64,000 nt of DNA from Paracoccaceae bacterium (GCA_013373445.1 JABXHV010000069.1:1-64000), one strand, 5' to 3'. Positions 1-8,806 are shown, counted from the stretch's first letter. Numbers and translations are program-made. Notes: a model not told the origin generated them from the sequence alone.

Positions 1-11
1 AAAACTGAGAC

Positions 12-1379
12 TTAAAAGACTTCTGAGACTGCTTTTGCAGTGGCTGCAACGACCTTGTCGATCTCTGCCTCAGTGATAGAGAGCGGCGGCGCAAAGCCAA
101 GGATATCCCCCTGTGGCATCGCACGACCAATAATGCCCTGACTGAGCAGAGCACCCGCAATCTGTGGTCCCACCTTTTTCGCCGGATCGAAAAACTTGCG
201 TCCGTCGCGATCTTCAACAAATTCAACGGCACACATCAGGCCTTCACCGCGAATGTCACCCACATTGGCATGATCACCCAGCGCATCAGTCAAGGCGGAC
301 TTGAAATAGGCTCCAACTTTGCCTGCGTTTGCGACAAGACCCAACTTGTCGATCAACTGCAAATTGGCAACGCCTGCTGCCGCGCCAATCGGGTGCGCCG
401 AGTAGGTCCAGCCGTGGCCGATCGCACCAAATTCATCAGTTCCCTGCTCAAGAACCTTCCAGACCCGATCAGAAACAATAGATCCGGACAGGGGGGCATA
501 TGCAGAAGTAAGACCTTTGGCAATCGTGATAAAATCTGGCTCGATCTCATAGTGATCAGACCCGAACATTGTTCCCAGACGACCAAAGCCTGTGACCACT
601 TCATCTGCAACCAGAAGAATGTCATGTTTCTTCAAGACGGCCTGAATGGCTTTCCAGTATCCAGCCGGTGGCGGCACAATGCCACCCGTTCCAAGAACAG
701 GCTCGCCAACAAAGGCTGCAATTGTGTCCGCGCCTTCCCGTTCGATCAGCGCTTCCAGATCGGCAACACAATGGGCAACAAAAGCTTCTTCGGACTGCGA
801 GAGGTCCTCACGGCGGAAGTAGTCTGGCGCAACCGTATGCAACACCTTGTCCAGCGGCAGGTCAAACTTCTTGTGAAAGAGTTCAAGACCGGTCAAAGAG
901 CCTGTTACGAGGCCAGAACCATGGTACCCACGCCAGCGCGAAATGATCTTCTTCTTTTCCGGCCGACCGAGGACGTTGTTGTAATACCAGATCAGTTTGA
1001 CATTGGTCTCATTCGCATCAGAGCCACCAAGACCGAAATAGACTTTCGACATGTTCTTGGGCGCACGATCCATGACCATCTTCGCCAGGGTAATCGAGAC
1101 CTCTGTGCCGTGTCCGACGTAGGCGTGATAGTAAGCCAGTTCACGAGCCTGCTCAGCGATGGCGTCCGCAATCTCTGAGCGACCATAGCCTACATTCACA
1201 CAATAAAGGCCGGCAAAAGCGTCAAGAAGCTTCGTGCCATCACGGTCTTCGATGTAGACGCCGGAGCCACCAGTTACGACACGGGTCGGTGTTTCGCCGC
1301 GCGCGTGCTGCGCCAAATGGGTCGATGGGTGAAAGAAGCTCGAACGATCCCATTCGCTCAACTGATCATTTTTCAGCAT
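12..1379 (-). CDS. doeD: class III aminotransferase, DoeD-type (2,4-diaminobutyrate transaminase)
   Basis: 455-aa PLP-dependent class III (omega) aminotransferase. The PLP lysine is expected at K288 in the ITIAKGLTSAYAPLS motif, with the upstream DEVVTGFGR cofactor motif at about 259-267. Its place at the end of an ectoine-catabolic cluster, directly downstream of an aldehyde dehydrogenase, points to DoeD/Atf, which moves the gamma-amino group of L-2,4-diaminobutyrate to an acceptor and yields aspartate semialdehyde for DoeC. The gene is last in the minus-strand run doeC-doeD with a 38-bp gap. From sequence alone it could be another omega-amino-acid:pyruvate transaminase; the assignment rests on context. 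The whole gene is inside the window, its stop lying 12 bases from the edge. Confidence 0.85.
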   Translation of the reverse strand: MLKNDQLSEWDRSSFFHPSTHLAQHARGETPTRVVTGGSGVYIEDRDGTKLLDAFAGLYCVNVGYGRSEIADAIAEQARELAYYHAYVGHGTEVSITLAKMVMDRAPKNMSKVYFGLGGSDANETNVKLIWYYNNVLGRPEKKKIISRWRGYHGSGLVTGSLTGLELFHKKFDLPLDKVLHTVAPDYFRREDLSQSEEAFVAHCVADLEALIEREGADTIAAFVGEPVLGTGGIVPPPAGYWKAIQAVLKKHDILLVADEVVTGFGRLGTMFGSDHYEIEPDFITIAKGLTSAYAPLSGSIVSDRVWKVLEQGTDEFGAIGHGWTYSAHPIGAAAGVANLQLIDKLGLVANAGKVGAYFKSALTDALGDHANVGDIRGEGLMCAVEFVEDRDGRKFFDPAKKVGPQIAGALLSQGIIGRAMPQGDILGFAPPLSITEAEIDKVVAATAKAVSEVF

Positions 1380-1417
1380 TTTAAAGTCCCTGTTTCCAGA
1401 AGGTTAGGTTTGGATGT

Positions 1418-2935
1418 TTAGCCCCAGTCGCGGCAAACATATTTCATGTCCATGAAGGCTTCGAGGCCATAACGGGCACCTTCGCGCCCAATGCCGGATT
1501 GCTTCATGCCCCCGAAGGGAATTGGAAAACCTGTGATTTTGGTGCGGTTGACAGCAACCATACCGAACTGCAAAGCGCGGCTGATGCGATAGATCCGCCT
1601 CGGATCACGGCTGTGAACATAAGCGACAAGCCCATACTCGGTGCCATTCGCCTTCGCGATGACTTCATCCTCACTGTCGAAAGGAGCAATCGCGGCGACA
1701 GGGCCAAACGTCTCTTCGCAAAAGATCAGGGCCTCATCGGGCACATCTGCCAAAACCGTCGGTTCAAAGAACAGGTCGCCGGCGCTATGACATTGGCCGC
1801 CGGTTAAAAGACGTGCACCGCGCTTGAGAGCGTCTGCGACGTGCTCTTCCTGCTTGGCAATCGCCTTGGCGTTCATCAACGGCCCGATATCCGGGTCTTC
1901 CATGCCCGGCGCAACACGCAGCTGCTTGGTACGCGCAACGAAAGACTTGGCAAACGCTTCATAGACAGGACGCTCAACGTAGATCCGGTTGGCTGCCAGA
2001 CAGTCCTGCCCAGAGGTGGCAAACTTCGCAGCAATCGCCAGATCAACCGCTTTGTCGAGATCAGCATCAGCGAAAACCATCAACGGCGCATGACCACCCA
2101 GTTCAAGCACCAGTCGTTTCACCGTATCGGCCGACTGGCGATAGAGCAGACGTCCAATCTCTGTCGAACCGGTAAAGGAGACAACTCGCACACGGCTGTC
2201 TTCCATCCAAGGACCGACGACATCAGGTGCTATGCCTGGAACAACATTGAAAACACCAGCCGGAAACCCTGCCTGCTCCGCCAGCTCGGCAAGAGCCAAT
2301 GCAGAAAATGGCGTTTCCTGAGACGGGTGAACAATAACCGTACACCCGGCGGCGAGCGCTGCAGCTGCTTTTCGAGTGATCATGGCACAAGGAAAGTTCC
2401 AGGGCGTAATCAATGCAGCAACGCCAAGTGGCTCGCGCCAGACTTCGACCTCGGCATCTGGCAAATGCGAGGTGACACCCTCGATGTTCGGTCGTTTTGC
2501 TTCTTCAGCATAAAACTCGACGAAGGAGGCAGCATAATCGATCTCGCCTCGGGATTCCGAGATCGGCTTGCCCTGCTCGCGCGTCATCAGGATCGATAAA
2601 TCTTTCTTGTTGGCGAGCAAGAGCTCAAACCATTTCTTGAGGACTGCCGCACGGTCTTGAGGAAGCAATGCGGCCCACGCCGAAAATGCCTCTTGGGCGG
2701 CATCGACGGCAGAACGCGACTGATCACCCGTCAGAGATGCAGCATCTCCGATCCAGGTTCCGTCCGCAGGATCAGTTACAGTCAGCGCTCCGCCGTCATC
2801 GGCGGCAACCCATGCACCACCTACATAACCAAAGCTGCGAATTAGACGTTTGTTCTGAATCTGCGAAAAAAGGGAATTTCCCAATGGGACATCAGCATCG
2901 ATCATCATGACATTCCACTCCGTGGCATTTGACAC
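1418..2935 (-). CDS. doeC: NAD(P)-dependent aldehyde dehydrogenase, DoeC-type (aspartate semialdehyde dehydrogenase)
   Basis: 505-aa aldehyde dehydrogenase of the succinate-semialdehyde group. The general-base Glu is at E278 (LELGG) and the catalytic Cys at C312 (SGQDC), both intact; TPWNFP and FTGSTEIG cofactor motifs are present. In the ectoine pathway DoeC oxidises aspartate beta-semialdehyde to L-aspartate. It sits between an AsnC regulator and doeD. Odd point: the segment that in most relatives reads KPxExTP reads HPSQETP here (His at 203), changing the lysine that usually contacts the cofactor ribose or phosphate. The start used is the first ATG; M10 and M11 are alternatives and would bring the length nearer the usual 490. 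Context separates it from a generic SSADH. Confidence 0.82.
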   Translation of the reverse strand: MSNATEWNVMMIDADVPLGNSLFSQIQNKRLIRSFGYVGGAWVAADDGGALTVTDPADGTWIGDAASLTGDQSRSAVDAAQEAFSAWAALLPQDRAAVLKKWFELLLANKKDLSILMTREQGKPISESRGEIDYAASFVEFYAEEAKRPNIEGVTSHLPDAEVEVWREPLGVAALITPWNFPCAMITRKAAAALAAGCTVIVHPSQETPFSALALAELAEQAGFPAGVFNVVPGIAPDVVGPWMEDSRVRVVSFTGSTEIGRLLYRQSADTVKRLVLELGGHAPLMVFADADLDKAVDLAIAAKFATSGQDCLAANRIYVERPVYEAFAKSFVARTKQLRVAPGMEDPDIGPLMNAKAIAKQEEHVADALKRGARLLTGGQCHSAGDLFFEPTVLADVPDEALIFCEETFGPVAAIAPFDSEDEVIAKANGTEYGLVAYVHSRDPRRIYRISRALQFGMVAVNRTKITGFPIPFGGMKQSGIGREGARYGLEAFMDMKYVCRDWG

Positions 2936-3012
2936 GAAGCCTAGAATGTACGTTGGGAACGAAACGCCTTTTCTGCGCTAAATTTATTTGCGAAAAATTT
3001 CTTCTTCAGCGC

Positions 3013-3519
3013 CTAAGAGCCGGATTTTTCCACGCCATAGTGGGCCGCCAGCATATCAATTGGTGGAGCGGACCGGCTCTTGACGGCTTTGGTGACCACA
3101 TAGGTGTAGTAACGAACCACACCTAGCCCCCGCTCCAGCAGGTCATCCATGAACCGCTGATACCCATCGATGTCAGGGGCAACGATTTCGAGTAGATAGT
3201 CCACTCCCCCACCGAGCGCCCAACACGAAGTGACCATTTCAATGCCACCGATCGTCTGCTCGAATTTCTGGAAATACTCTGCGCGATGATGTTCCAGTTC
3301 CACCGTGACGAACACCGTCACATACGGCAAAACCTTCTTCAAACTGATATGAGCCTGATAACCTTCAATAATACCCGCCTTCTCCAAGCGTTCCAGTCGC
3401 TTCCAACAAGGACTCGGGCTTAGATTGATACGCTTGGCAAGATCCGCTTTTGCAATGCGTGCTTCCTGCGCAAGCACTTTCAAGATCTCCAGATCACGAT
3501 CATCAAGTTTGAGCATCAT
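3013..3519 (-). CDS. Lrp/AsnC family transcriptional regulator of the ectoine cluster
   Basis: 168 aa. The N-terminal HTH (about residues 8-50, with KADLAKRINLSPSP as the recognition region) and the C-terminal RAM ligand-binding domain (about 70-150) give the full Lrp/AsnC layout. Regulators of this family (DoeX or AsnC) recur in ectoine-degradation clusters and are known from Halomonas to control doe genes. It lies inside the minus-strand run between eutC and doeC, with a short palindrome at 3524-3533 directly before its start. The ligand is not readable from sequence; 2,4-diaminobutyrate derivatives are the natural guess from family knowledge. Confidence 0.85.
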   Translation of the reverse strand: MMLKLDDRDLEILKVLAQEARIAKADLAKRINLSPSPCWKRLERLEKAGIIEGYQAHISLKKVLPYVTVFVTVELEHHRAEYFQKFEQTIGGIEMVTSCWALGGGVDYLLEIVAPDIDGYQRFMDDLLERGLGVVRYYTYVVTKAVKSRSAPPIDMLAAHYGVEKSGS

Positions 3520-3523
3520 ATCT

Positions 3524-3533
3524 CACAATTGTG
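3524..3533. promoter_or_regulatory. 10-bp palindrome before the asnC-type gene
   Basis: CACAATTGTG is a perfect palindrome 4 bases upstream of the AsnC start codon, in the 40-bp gap after eutC. The position suits an autoregulatory site or an internal operon control point, but 10 bp alone is weak evidence. Confidence 0.3.
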
Positions 3534-3559
3534 CCACAACCAGAACACTGGACATCGGA

Positions 3560-4555
3560 TCACGTTTCAACGGTCGTTCCGATACCCTGCTCCCGCGCAA
3601 GCTGCAAGGCAACCGTTGCAATCGCCGTATCCTGAATACCCGTGCCAGTAAGGTCACAAACTGTGATCTGTTCCTCATTCAATCGCCCTTTTTCTGGCGC
3701 TCGAATGATGTCACCAAGTTCCTGTACATGCGCTTTGGACTGCAGCGCGCCGCTTTGAAGTGCGCTTCGCAGTTCTCCCATGGTTTCACACTGCGAGATA
3801 CGATCACAGACAACGAGATCAGCCGCCGCCAAAACTCTTGGATCTATTTCATTCTTCTCGTGTTGATCCGAGCCCATGGCAGTGATGTGCAAACATGAGT
3901 GCAGTGCCTGCACCGACAAGATAGGCTCGATTGCCGGCGTCGTTGTGACCACCAACTGGCTATCGACGACAGCTTCATCAGCCGTTTTAACAGCAGAAAC
4001 ACTGACATTCATTTCGTTCGCAAGCTCATTTGCAAGCTGCTCAGCCTTTGAAAAGTCACGTCCCCAAACAAAAACCCTCTCAAAACTGCGGACTTGCGCC
4101 GCGGCCTGCACCTGAAGCTTGGCTTGAACACCTGTTCCCAAAACGCCCATGCAACGCACATCCTGGGGCGCCAGATGCCGCGCGGCGACCGCACCGGCAG
4201 CCGCTGTCCTGACATCCGTCAAATAGCCATTGTCGAGGAAAACGGCGAGCACTTGCCCGGTTCTTGCCGACAGCAAGACCATCAAACCATTGAGGCTGGG
4301 CAACCCGATCGACGGGTTATTGAAAAACCCGGGACTGACCTTGATCGCGAACCCCTCCAAACCCGGAATATAGGCTGTCTTCACATCAACCTCAGCATTG
4401 ATGTCCTTCATCGCCATCGACAACACCGGCGGCATTTCGACCCCGCCGCCGCTCAACTGGCGAAAGGCGAGCTCTATGCAGTCAACGATTGGAACACTCA
4501 GCTTGATGGCATCCCGCAAGGCAGTTTCCGTGACCAGGCGTATTTCATGCCCCAT
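3560..4555 (-). CDS. eutC: ectoine utilization protein EutC (ornithine cyclodeaminase/mu-crystallin family)
   Basis: 331 aa, ornithine cyclodeaminase/mu-crystallin fold. The dinucleotide-binding motif GVLGTGVQA is at about 137-145, the family lysine is in AIKVSPGFF (K72), and the TDVRTAAAGA motif follows at about 113. It overlaps the upstream eutB by 11 bp, so the two are translationally coupled. EutB and EutC occur together in hydroxyectoine-utilisation clusters, where they are thought to convert the hydroxyectoine-derived intermediate towards the ectoine pathway, EutC acting as an oxidoreductase-like partner. The exact reaction is not shown by the sequence. Confidence 0.85.
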   Translation of the reverse strand: MGHEIRLVTETALRDAIKLSVPIVDCIELAFRQLSGGGVEMPPVLSMAMKDINAEVDVKTAYIPGLEGFAIKVSPGFFNNPSIGLPSLNGLMVLLSARTGQVLAVFLDNGYLTDVRTAAAGAVAARHLAPQDVRCMGVLGTGVQAKLQVQAAAQVRSFERVFVWGRDFSKAEQLANELANEMNVSVSAVKTADEAVVDSQLVVTTTPAIEPILSVQALHSCLHITAMGSDQHEKNEIDPRVLAAADLVVCDRISQCETMGELRSALQSGALQSKAHVQELGDIIRAPEKGRLNEEQITVCDLTGTGIQDTAIATVALQLAREQGIGTTVET

Positions 4556-5570
4556 ACGACTGCCCCTTCACCAGAAGGTCGCCGAGAACGACATCACGGC
4601 CAGAGACAACATCTGTAAATTGCTTCATATCAACATTTCTCCCCGACACGATGGTCGCTACCGGGCCATTTAGATCTGCAATCTTGCGGCTCATCAGGGC
4701 AGCGATCCCAACAACCGCCCCGCCTTCAGCCACGAGATTTTCTTCAAAATAGAGCGTCTGCATCGCCTGGTAGATTTCTTCTTCAGACACCAGAACGACG
4801 TCATCCAGATAATCCTGGCACATGGAATAGGAAAACCGGTTCTGAAGACCGATCCCGCCGCCAAGAGAGTCAGCAAGGCTTTCAACCTCCGAAACCTCGA
4901 CCGGCTCCCCGGCGTCCAGCGATGCTTTCATTGCCGCACCACGATCCATGGAAACCCCAATCAACCGTATGCCCGGCTTTATGGTGCGGGCCGCCAAGGC
5001 GACGCCAGCAGCGAGGCCTCCACCAGACAAGGGAACCAGCAAGGTCTCGAGATCCGGCAAGTCTTCCAGCATCTCCACACCGATAGTGCCTTGCCCGGCA
5101 ATCACGTGCAGATCATCGAAAGGAGAGATCGCGTGGACGCCGGGGCTTTCGGAATACGCATCACAAGCGATCTGGGCGTCATCCTGACTGCGCCCAGTAA
5201 TCTGCACTTCACCCGACAAACGCCGAATGCCTTCAATTTTGGTTTGGGGCACAAGCGACGACATGAACACCGCCGCCTTCAACCCGAGCTGCCGCGCAGC
5301 ATATGCAACGGCGCGTCCGTGGTTTCCGGTCGAACAACAAGCCAGCGTATGAGTGCCTTCGGGAGCCGAAAGGGCCGCATTCATCGCACCGCGCAACTTG
5401 AATGCGCCAACCGGCTGCATGATTTCCATCTTCATGTGCAGCGGAACGCCCAATAACGCGGATAGGCAGGGCGCCGGCAAAAGCGGCGTGCGCACAACAT
5501 GCGTCTGAATAGAACCGCGAGCCGCAATCACATCTGAAAGGCAAAGCTTCAAATCGGCCCCCACTGCCAA
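4545..5570 (-). CDS. eutB: hydroxyectoine utilization dehydratase EutB (PLP fold type II)
   Basis: 341 aa, threonine-dehydratase-like PLP enzyme. The Schiff-base lysine is K58 in the PVGAFKLRGAMNA motif, and the glycine-rich phosphate loop is LSGGGLAAG near residue 180. There is no C-terminal ACT domain, which fits EutB rather than IlvA. It is first in the minus-strand arm, divergent from doeA across a 149-bp region with two inverted repeat sites. In family knowledge EutB dehydrates the hydroxylated diaminobutyrate intermediate from 5-hydroxyectoine. A generic serine/threonine dehydratase is possible by fold, but coupling to EutC makes that unlikely. Confidence 0.85.
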   Translation of the reverse strand: MAVGADLKLCLSDVIAARGSIQTHVVRTPLLPAPCLSALLGVPLHMKMEIMQPVGAFKLRGAMNAALSAPEGTHTLACCSTGNHGRAVAYAARQLGLKAAVFMSSLVPQTKIEGIRRLSGEVQITGRSQDDAQIACDAYSESPGVHAISPFDDLHVIAGQGTIGVEMLEDLPDLETLLVPLSGGGLAAGVALAARTIKPGIRLIGVSMDRGAAMKASLDAGEPVEVSEVESLADSLGGGIGLQNRFSYSMCQDYLDDVVLVSEEEIYQAMQTLYFEENLVAEGGAVVGIAALMSRKIADLNGPVATIVSGRNVDMKQFTDVVSGRDVVLGDLLVKGQSYGA

Positions 5571-5603
5571 TGAACAGGTCAGGTCAGTCCTAGACTACTG
5601 ACA

Positions 5604-5695
5604 TGTGTACAATATCGAGTTTGAATTCACATTCAACCACACAGAATGAAGAAAAATGTTGCAGCAGGCGTCAAGTTCGGGAACAGTTGTACACA
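5604..5695. promoter_or_regulatory. divergent ectoine-cluster control region with two inverted TGTGTACAA sites
   Basis: TGTGTACAA lies at 5604-5612 and its exact reverse complement TTGTACACA at 5687-5695, between eutB (start 5570) and doeA (start 5720). Both contain the TGTACA core typical of FadR/FCD-type GntR operators, and a GntR-FCD gene is the third gene of the plus-strand arm. The centres are 83 bp apart, close to eight helical turns, which would allow two bound dimers on one face of the DNA. The sites are seen directly; binding is inferred. Confidence 0.5.
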
Positions 5696-5719
5696 AATAG
5701 CCTTCCAAGGGGATATATC

Positions 5720-6901
5720 ATGCATCTCGGACTTCCCTTCAGCCTCGATGAATACCAGCGACGTCTGACACTCGTGAGAACAGCAATGAAAGAACGCGGC
5801 ATCGACGTTCTGTTTGTAGAAGATCCTTCCAACATGGCTTGGTTGACCGGATATGACGGCTGGTCATTCTACGTTCACCAGGGAGTCATCGTGAACCTGG
5901 AGGGGCAACCGCTTTGGTGGGGCCGCAAGATGGACGCTCAAGGCGCCTTGCGCACCGTTTGGATGGAACCGGAAAACGTACTCTTCTACACGGATGACTA
6001 CATCCAGTCGACGCAGCGCCACGCGATGCAGACCCTCGCTAAAATTTTGCGTGACAGAGGCTTTGAGAACAAACGGATTGGCGTGGAACTCGAGAACTAC
6101 TACTTCTCCGCCAAAGCCTATTTGACACTTCAGGCTGAATTGCCCAACGCCAACTTCATTGATGCGACCGCTCTCGTGAACTGGCAAAGAACCGTCAAAT
6201 CAGACGAAGAACAGATCTTTATCCGCAAGGCAGCGAAAATTACGGACAAGATGCTGGACGGCATTTTCGAGCGCGCGGAGCCGGGAGTGAGGAAGTCAGA
6301 TCTGGTCGCGGAAATTTATGCCGATGCAATCCGCGGCGTCGATGACGCCTGGGGTGACTACCCTGCCATTGTGCCGCTTCTTCCAAGCGGGTCGGACGCA
6401 GCAGCAGCTCACCTGACCTGGGATGGCCGATCCATGAAAACCGGCGAAGCAACCTTCTTCGAACTGTCTGGCTGCTATCGCCGCTATCACGCGCCCCAGT
6501 GCCGCACGCTCTTCTTCGGCAAACCACCTGCAGATTTGCTCAATGCAGAGAGCGCTCTGATTGACGGCATCGAAGCCGGTCTAGAAGCAGCGATCGCAGG
6601 AAACACCGCAGGCGACATCTACCGCGCCTTGATGGAAGTCCTCACCGCCGCCGGAATTGAGCGCTCGGGCCGCGCGGGATATCCGATTGGCTTGTCCTAT
6701 CCACCCGATTGGGGCGAGCGCACGGTCTCCATCCGTGATGAAGATACAACCGTTCTGCAGCCCGGAATGACATTCCATTTCATGCCGGCACTCTGGCAGG
6801 ACGACTGGGGTCTGGAAATCACTGAAACAATTCTGATCAAGGACAGCGGTCCGGCCGAGTGCTTATGCACCAACCCCCGCAAACTGATCGTCAAGGAGTA
6901 G
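5720..6901 (+). CDS. doeA: ectoine hydrolase (DoeA/EutD), creatinase-like M24 fold
   Basis: 393 aa, closely matching the ectoine hydrolase family, with hallmark stretches such as NMAWLTGYDGWSFYV (38-52) and PIGLSYPPDWGERT near the C terminus. DoeA opens the ectoine ring to N-acetyl-2,4-diaminobutyrate. Although it has the M24 pita-bread fold, the dinuclear metal ligands are replaced: E248 and H257 stand where metallopeptidases have two aspartates, and the GHG motif reads GYPIG. This is as in creatinase-type, metal-independent members. The ATG at 5720 is preferred because AAGGGGAT precedes it; a reading frame extended upstream to 5603 has no such site. First gene of the plus arm, followed 5 bp later by the deacylase. 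Confidence 0.9.
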   Translation: MHLGLPFSLDEYQRRLTLVRTAMKERGIDVLFVEDPSNMAWLTGYDGWSFYVHQGVIVNLEGQPLWWGRKMDAQGALRTVWMEPENVLFYTDDYIQSTQRHAMQTLAKILRDRGFENKRIGVELENYYFSAKAYLTLQAELPNANFIDATALVNWQRTVKSDEEQIFIRKAAKITDKMLDGIFERAEPGVRKSDLVAEIYADAIRGVDDAWGDYPAIVPLLPSGSDAAAAHLTWDGRSMKTGEATFFELSGCYRRYHAPQCRTLFFGKPPADLLNAESALIDGIEAGLEAAIAGNTAGDIYRALMEVLTAAGIERSGRAGYPIGLSYPPDWGERTVSIRDEDTTVLQPGMTFHFMPALWQDDWGLEITETILIKDSGPAECLCTNPRKLIVKE

Positions 6902-6906
6902 GGGCA

Positions 6907-8088
6907 ATGAAGTCAGAGGTTGCAGAAAGCGCCATTGAGATCCTGAAACAGCTGATCGCCTTTCCCACCGTCTCGGCAGAAGACAATCGGGCGCTGATCG
7001 CCTTTGCAGCCGAATACCTGGAGGCAGCAGGCGCACGCACGACAATCACGCTGGACCCGACAAGCACCAAGGCCAATCTCTTTGCTACGCTCGGCCCTGA
7101 AGGCAATGGCGGCATCGTACTGTCAGGACATACCGATGTCGTTCCCGCCCCCGACCAGGAATGGACCTCGGACCCTTTTCTGCTGCAGGAGCGAGGAGAC
7201 GCGCTGTATGGGCGCGGCACCTGTGACATGAAGGGCTTTATCGCTGCTGTTCTTGCGATGGTGCCCTACTATGCAGAACTTGACCTCGCCCGTCCGCTCC
7301 ATATTGCCCTCACCTATGACGAGGAAACCGGCTGCCTCGGCGCCCGCCAACTTGTGCAGGAGCTGAAGCGCGATGGCATTGAGCCTGCCCTTGCCATCAT
7401 CGGCGAGCCGACGGAGATGCGCGTCATCGAAGGTCACAAGGGATGCTATGAATACACCACCTATTTCCAGGGTACCGATGGCCACGGCTCCGACCCGGAC
7501 AAGGGCGTCAATTCAATCCACTACGCGACCAAATTCATCGCCCGACTGCTGGAAATAGGTGAGGACCTGAAGGGGCGTGCAGGCCCCGACAGCGCCCGGT
7601 ATTCCCCTCCCTGGACGACAGTTCAGGTTGGTCAGATCCACGGCGGCATCGCCCGGAACGTGATCGCCCGTGACTGCGAGGTGGAATGGGAAATGCGACC
7701 CGTCCGCGTCAAGGATGGCGAGGACGTCAAAACAGCCCTCAACGAATATTGCGATACTGTTCTTCTGCCCCAGATGCAGGCTGTCTATCCGGATGCAAAA
7801 ATCGAAACCGAGGTCATCGGCGAAGTCGCTGGCCTGGAAGTCATGCCAGAAAACGAAGCGCGGGAAATTGCCGTTGCCCTCACAGGCAATGCAGAGACAG
7901 ACGTCGTCTCTTTCGGAACCGAGGCGGGGCTTTTCCAGGCGCTCGACATGGCGGTCGTCGTCTGCGGTCCAGGCTCAATTCGCCAGGCCCATCAGCCCGA
8001 TGAATTCCTCGAAATCGATCAGCTCGAGGCCTGCCTGTCGATGCTTACCGGCTTGGGGGCAAGTTTGACAAAGCCCGCACGCACGTGA
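6907..8088 (+). CDS. M20/ArgE-type deacylase, probable N-acetyl-diaminobutyrate deacetylase
   Basis: 393 aa, zinc M20 peptidase of the acetylornithine deacetylase branch. Metal and catalytic residues are visible as H75 (SGHTD), D107 (GTCDMKG), E139/E140 (YDEETG), E167 (GEPTEM) and a C-terminal HQPDEF. The start at 6907 has AAGGAG eight bases upstream, overlapping the doeA stop. Most ectoine clusters use a COG3608/M14-like DoeB (EutE) to remove the acetyl group from N-acetyl-2,4-diaminobutyrate; no such gene is here, so this M20 enzyme very likely takes that step, as in the DoeB2 type. N-acetylornithine deacetylase (ArgE) is the alternative, since substrate choice cannot be read from sequence. 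Confidence 0.75.
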   Translation: MKSEVAESAIEILKQLIAFPTVSAEDNRALIAFAAEYLEAAGARTTITLDPTSTKANLFATLGPEGNGGIVLSGHTDVVPAPDQEWTSDPFLLQERGDALYGRGTCDMKGFIAAVLAMVPYYAELDLARPLHIALTYDEETGCLGARQLVQELKRDGIEPALAIIGEPTEMRVIEGHKGCYEYTTYFQGTDGHGSDPDKGVNSIHYATKFIARLLEIGEDLKGRAGPDSARYSPPWTTVQVGQIHGGIARNVIARDCEVEWEMRPVRVKDGEDVKTALNEYCDTVLLPQMQAVYPDAKIETEVIGEVAGLEVMPENEAREIAVALTGNAETDVVSFGTEAGLFQALDMAVVVCGPGSIRQAHQPDEFLEIDQLEACLSMLTGLGASLTKPART

Positions 8089-8101
8089 CATCAGCAGGGC
8101 C

Positions 8102-8785
8102 ATGACCGACACATCAACGCTTCTGGAGCAAGCCGCTTCCGCACAAGACAGATTTGAAATCCTCTTCTCCACACTGCGAGAGCGCATTTCAACGCTGATC
8201 TATCCTCCAGGAACCCATCTGTCGGAAGAAGCGCTGGCCAATGAGTTCGGCATCAGCCGATCACCGCTGCGCAAGGCGTTGAAGATCCTGGAAGCAGACG
8301 GTCTTTTGCAATCTCAGCAAGGCGTCGGCACCCTGGTAACGGAAGTCGACTTCAACGAACTGTCGCAGGTCTATCAACTGCGCCTGGAGCTGAACGAACT
8401 GGTCGGCAAACTGGAACCTCAAACACCCGACGACAGGATCCGTGCGCTTTTCGCCAGCATGCGCGAGCGGGCAGACCTATTGCTGAGACAACCGGACCTA
8501 AAGGCATTCTCGCGCCTGAACATGGATTTCTTCCATGCCTTCCAGACGCTGACCGGCAACCAGCCCCTGCGCGACATGTCCGAAAAACTCTTTTATCAGA
8601 CCTGTCGGATCTGGCTGATGCTGATACCAGAAAGTAATTTTTCAAAAGAAGTGAAGATCATGCATGACGAGATCATTTCGATCTGTGACTGTATTGATCT
8701 GGGCGACGTGCCCGCCGCAGCCCTGATCCGCCGCGCCCACCTGTCCATGGGCTACACCCGCCTCGGCGCGTATGCGCAGGCCTGA
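8102..8785 (+). CDS. GntR family regulator, FCD/FadR subfamily
   Basis: 227 aa. A winged HTH occupies about residues 22-85 (LSEEALANEFGISRSPLRKALKIL in two halves), followed by an all-helical FCD effector domain with the expected R.L.LN and DFH metal-site pattern (about 95-215). It lies 13 bp after the deacylase and probably shares its transcript. Known ectoine clusters usually carry EnuR, a MocR-type GntR protein with an aminotransferase domain; this protein lacks that domain and is a different subfamily. The two TGTACA-core sites before doeA are its best candidate operators. Confidence 0.85.
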   Translation: MTDTSTLLEQAASAQDRFEILFSTLRERISTLIYPPGTHLSEEALANEFGISRSPLRKALKILEADGLLQSQQGVGTLVTEVDFNELSQVYQLRLELNELVGKLEPQTPDDRIRALFASMRERADLLLRQPDLKAFSRLNMDFFHAFQTLTGNQPLRDMSEKLFYQTCRIWLMLIPESNFSKEVKIMHDEIISICDCIDLGDVPAAALIRRAHLSMGYTRLGAYAQA

Positions 8786-8806
8786 GCAGGATTTCATTTC
8801 GGGAGC

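Noticed and set aside
270..1178. 302-codon plus-strand ORF opposite doeD
   Set aside because: Lies wholly antisense to a well-conserved aminotransferase gene; its translation shows no family and the frame is a by-product of codon bias.
8102..8785. EnuR-type ectoine regulator
   Set aside because: At 227 aa it has no aminotransferase-like domain; the C-terminal half is an FCD domain.
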